From Phycobacter azelaicus (GTDB lineage Bacteria > Pseudomonadota > Alphaproteobacteria > Rhodobacterales > Rhodobacteraceae), in the NCBI RefSeq assembly GCF_014884385.1, contig NZ_WKFH01000003.1, positions 1,371,001 through 1,435,000 on the forward strand: DNA of 64,000 nucleotides, in the 5' to 3' direction. Positions 61,332-64,000 of this stretch are shown piece by piece. Made by a program: the position numbers and the translations under genes. The notes under the pieces are model-generated. The model saw only the letters and a program-made list of their open reading frames with translations, did no database searches and was not told the DNA's origin. Numbering within the stretch: the first letter of the stretch is position 1; the number at the start of each line of letters is the position of its first letter.

Positions 61332-61793
61332 TTATTCTTCGATGGCTTCGCGCACGATACCATCCAGTAGATCCTGAATGATCTGCATCTCGCCTTCGGG
61401 AAAGGCCCGATATCCGATGGTGATCTCGTCCTTGCCGGGAAACTGCGCCACGAAGATGTCGTAGGGGCAGAACATGATGTTCATCGGATCGGCCTCCATC
61501 ACTTGCCGGGATAGCTGCGCCGAGCAGAAGGAATAGACATTCGCCTTTTCGAAAAGAATGATGTCGGACCCCACGTCTGCGCGCGTGCGTTCCAGCATGT
61601 CGCCGACGTGGCTGATGTGATCCACCAGAAGCCCGCGGTCGGTGATGGCATTCTCAAGGCCAAAGGTCACATCGTCGAAGGACAGGGTCGTGGTATAGCT
61701 CACCATATCCTCTGCCACGGCGCTGGTCGCCACGGACAGGGCGGTGACCGAGGCTGTGACTGTGGCTGCAATGTTCGCAACAATGGATTTCAT
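61332..61793 (-). CDS. Exported DUF302 protein
   Basis: This 153-residue protein has a signal peptide (MKSIVANIAATVTASVTALSVATSAVAED) and a DUF302 domain with SFDDVTFGLENAITDRGLLV and the core FCSAQLSRQVMEADPMNI. DUF302 proteins have an unsolved function and are sometimes found with sulfur-oxidation or heme-related genes. One copy of the GYRAF motif near the end is typical. GGGAG precedes ATG 61793. It is divergent from the FMN/Fe-S enzyme gene at 61928 across 134 bp. Confidence 0.88.
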   Translation of the reverse strand: MKSIVANIAATVTASVTALSVATSAVAEDMVSYTTTLSFDDVTFGLENAITDRGLLVDHISHVGDMLERTRADVGSDIILFEKANVYSFCSAQLSRQVMEADPMNIMFCPYDIFVAQFPGKDEITIGYRAFPEGEMQIIQDLLDGIVREAIEE

Positions 61794-61927
61794 GGATAAT
61801 CTCCCTTTTGTGAGCAGTGCTCGCTTGCCCGCCCCGACATTCCTCCCCAGTCTAGGGAGGCGCGGGCGGCGGTGTCATCGGCCGCGCGCCTCATTTATCA
61901 CATATACTATCACATAGGAGTTTTTGA

Positions 61928-63418
61928 ATGGGTATCACTGCGAATGCCATGGAATTCCTGGCGCTGGCCTTTGTGTTTGTCCTGGGGGCTACGGGGCTGG
62001 TGGTGCTCATCCCCTTTGTCGTGGACAGGGTTCAGACCAGGGACGCCATCCGTCGCAACTATCCCGTGATCGGACGGTTCCGGCATATCTTTAGTACTTT
62101 GGGTGAATTCTTCAGGCAGTATTTCTTTGCCATGGACCGCGAGGAACTGCCCTTCAACCGGGCGCAGCGCGAATGGGTGAGTCGCGCCAGCGAAGGGCAG
62201 GGGAACACAGTAGCATTCGGCTCGACCCGCAACACCTCGGTGCCGGGTACGGCGATTTTTGTGAACGCACCATTCCCGCCGCTGGATGATCAATATGCGA
62301 GTTCAGAGCCTATGGTCATTGGGGCTGGGGCGCGGGTGCCTTATCGGGCGCCGTCCTTCTTTAACATCTCGGGTATGAGCTATGGTGCCCTGTCTCGGCC
62401 TGCGGTGCGCGCGCTAAGCCGCGGGGCGCGTGAGGCCGGCGTCTGGATGAACACTGGCGAGGGTGGTCTCAGCCCGTTCCATCTTGAGGGTGGCTGCGAC
62501 ATCGTTTTCCAGATTGGCACCGCAAAATACGGTGTACGCGATGAGCATGGAAATCTAAGCGACGACAAGCTTCGCAAGGTGGCCGAGCACCCCTGTGTGC
62601 GGATGTTCGAACTCAAACTCTCGCAAGGCGCCAAGCCGGGCAAAGGGGGCATTTTGCCCGCCGCCAAGGTCAACGCCGAGATTGCGGCCATTCGCGGCAT
62701 TCCAGAAGGCAAGGCAAGCATCTCTCCCAACCGTCATCCGGAGATCGGAAGTTATGACGAGTTATTGGACATGATCGCCCGCGTGCGTGACGTCACAGGC
62801 AAGCCGGTAGGTATCAAGACTGTGGTTGGTTCCGAGGTGGCCATGCGCGAGATGTTCATGAATATCGCTACGCGCCCTGATGATGCACCGGATTTTATCA
62901 CCATTGATGGTGGAGAGGGTGGGACGGGCGCCGCGCCGATGCCCCTGATCGATCTGGTTGGCATGTCGGTGCGCGAGGCGTTGCCGATGGTCTGCAACCT
63001 GCGCGACGAATACGGAATGAAGGATCGCATCCGCCTGATCTCCAGTGGCAAGCTGGTCAATCCGGGTGATGTCGCTTGGGCGCTAGCGGCTGGAGCCGAC
63101 TTTGTGACCTCGGCGCGCGGCTTCATGTTCTCGCTGGGCTGCATTCAGGCGTTGAAGTGCAACAAGAACAGCTGTCCCACTGGCATTACCACCCATGATG
63201 CGCGCCTGCAGCAGGGGCTGGTGGTCGAGGACAAATACTTGCGCGTGGCCCGCTACGCGCGGGAGGTGATCCACGAGGTTGAGACCATCGCGCATTCGGT
63301 TGGCGTTACGGAACCCCGCAAGTTGCGCCGCCGGCACGTGCGGATGGTTCTGGATGATGGCACCTCGCGCCCCATGAACGAGATCATGCCAAGTTACAGT
63401 GCCATCGCGGACTCGTGA
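61928..63418 (+). CDS. Membrane-anchored FMN-binding glutamate synthase-like protein
   Basis: The 496-residue protein starts with a transmembrane helix (about residues 8-30, FLALAFVFVLGATGLVVLIP) and continues as the FMN-binding barrel domain of glutamate synthase. ITIDGGEGGTGAAPMPLIDL supplies the phosphate loop, and the 3Fe-4S cluster ligands are C405, C411 and C416 in GCIQALKCNKNSCPTG. There is no glutaminase domain or NADPH subunit, so it is not a complete glutamate synthase; the electron donor and substrate are unknown. AGGAG precedes ATG 61928. The msrP gene starts 70 bp later, so a redox role at the membrane is possible. Confidence 0.9.
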   Translation: MGITANAMEFLALAFVFVLGATGLVVLIPFVVDRVQTRDAIRRNYPVIGRFRHIFSTLGEFFRQYFFAMDREELPFNRAQREWVSRASEGQGNTVAFGSTRNTSVPGTAIFVNAPFPPLDDQYASSEPMVIGAGARVPYRAPSFFNISGMSYGALSRPAVRALSRGAREAGVWMNTGEGGLSPFHLEGGCDIVFQIGTAKYGVRDEHGNLSDDKLRKVAEHPCVRMFELKLSQGAKPGKGGILPAAKVNAEIAAIRGIPEGKASISPNRHPEIGSYDELLDMIARVRDVTGKPVGIKTVVGSEVAMREMFMNIATRPDDAPDFITIDGGEGGTGAAPMPLIDLVGMSVREALPMVCNLRDEYGMKDRIRLISSGKLVNPGDVAWALAAGADFVTSARGFMFSLGCIQALKCNKNSCPTGITTHDARLQQGLVVEDKYLRVARYAREVIHEVETIAHSVGVTEPRKLRRRHVRMVLDDGTSRPMNEIMPSYSAIADS

Positions 63419-63488
63419 CAGGATATGTTTTGGCGCGGCGCACCTGCTGCGCTAGCTCTTGGTCGATCAGATATGAAGGAGCGCAAGA

Positions 63489-64000
63489 ATGGCCCGTCGC
63501 TGGACCAACACCCTGACCCCTGCCGATGTCACCCCCGAGGCCGCCTTTTGGAACCGCCGCCAAATCATCGCGGGCATTGCGGGGATGGGGCTTGCGTCCC
63601 TATCTGGGGCGGGGCAGGCGCAGGCTGCAGAAGGTGAATTGGAGCCTAACAGCTGGGAGGACGTGACCACCTACTGCAACTTTTATGAGTTCGGAACCGG
63701 CAAGGGCGATCCGGCGGCTTACGCGGGGCGGATGACAACCTCTCCATGGAGCGTCAAGATTGACGGGCTGGTGGACAAACCCGGCGACTATGATTTCCAG
63801 CAGATCCTTGGTGAGATGACCATAGAGGAGCGTATCTATCGTTTCCGCTGTGTCGAAGCCTGGTCGATGGTGGTGCCCTGGAACGGGTTCGAACTGGCGG
63901 ACCTTCTGAATATGGCGGGCGTGCAGGAGGGTGCCAAATATGTTGCCTTCGAAACGCTCTACCGGCCCGAGGAAATGCCGGGCACCGCCTACCGCGTACT
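63489..64000 (+). CDS. msrP: Protein-methionine-sulfoxide reductase catalytic subunit MsrP, N-terminal part
   Basis: The visible 170 residues carry the Tat signal (FWNRRQIIAGIAGMG) of the periplasmic molybdoprotein MsrP (YedY), which reduces oxidised methionines in periplasmic proteins. The molybdenum-ligating cysteine is C121 in YRFRCVEAWSMVVPW, and NFYEFGTGKGDPAAYAG matches the family. AAGGAG precedes ATG 63489. The gene runs off the right edge, and the heme-binding membrane partner MsrQ, usually next, is not in view. Confidence 0.95.
   Translation, partial: MARRWTNTLTPADVTPEAAFWNRRQIIAGIAGMGLASLSGAGQAQAAEGELEPNSWEDVTTYCNFYEFGTGKGDPAAYAGRMTTSPWSVKIDGLVDKPGDYDFQQILGEMTIEERIYRFRCVEAWSMVVPWNGFELADLLNMAGVQEGAKYVAFETLYRPEEMPGTAYRV

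Overview
The window looks like a chromosomal segment from a Roseobacter-group member of the Rhodobacteraceae (Alphaproteobacteria). The DNA is GC-rich and densely coding. Lineage-typical features are a DUF3035/BamF-type lipoprotein, a DUF1674 (SDHAF4) protein, DinB with an N-terminal zinc-ribbon extension, a two-domain ALDH16-type aldehyde dehydrogenase, a MutL carrying the endonuclease motif, and the rsmB - heparinase-like - purH - lspA order. No phage, IS element, CRISPR array or integrase is visible, so this is core chromosome with some metabolic accessory modules.

Layout, left to right. 0-6.6 kb (minus strand): an edge-truncated gene, a DUF982 protein, a cold-shock protein, rpsO, a ZigA-like CobW GTPase with a perfect Zur-type palindrome in front of it, an anchored RTX repeat protein, DUF1643, and the chain rbfA - DUF2233 - truB. 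6.7-17 kb: dapB, NIPSNAP, SDHAF4, then rsmB, heparinase-like, purH, lspA, bamF-like and a pair of M16 peptidase subunits (one with the zinc motif, one without), closed by a bidirectional terminator. 17-24.5 kb: deoC with ALDH16 (deoxyribose to acetaldehyde to acetate), divergent from a four-gene Mn/Zn ABC transporter behind two tandem 17-bp operator-like boxes; one permease has a DtxR-like tail. 24.5-30.5 kb: mutL - rmuC - class III cyclase with overlapping start/stop codons, a DUF3775 protein and an orphan histidine kinase.

30.6-36.1 kb: a minus-strand lysine-catabolism operon with two saccharopine dehydrogenase-type enzymes and a SemiSWEET/PQ-loop transporter between them, preceded by a GST and a histidine phosphatase; then an M20 amidohydrolase and a stand-alone WGR protein. 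36.3-48.2 kb: a hybrid histidine kinase and response regulator divergent from a large cluster holding an acyl-CoA synthetase, a complete Liv/HAAT-type ABC importer (two ATPases, two permeases, binding protein), a small two-helix membrane protein and a PaaK-like CoA ligase. This reads as sense, import and CoA-activate a carboxylic acid of unknown identity, and it is the best candidate here for an undescribed system.

48.3-52.3 kb: a ferric-iron ABC permease and binding protein on opposite strands with a second CobW GTPase between them; the binding-protein gene has a TGACT-N5-AGTCA dyad upstream. 52.4-64 kb: rpmJ, tRNA-Val(GAC), N-formylglutamate amidohydrolase, dinB, a NUDIX hydrolase, a 421-bp gene-free but highly structured stretch, pyrF, clpB, a soluble PAS chemotaxis receptor, a DUF302 protein, a membrane-anchored glutamate-synthase-like FMN/Fe-S enzyme, and the start of msrP cut by the window edge.

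All functions are read from sequence by eye; no database search was run. Start codons were chosen from ribosome-binding sites, overlaps and family N-termini, and doubtful ones are flagged.
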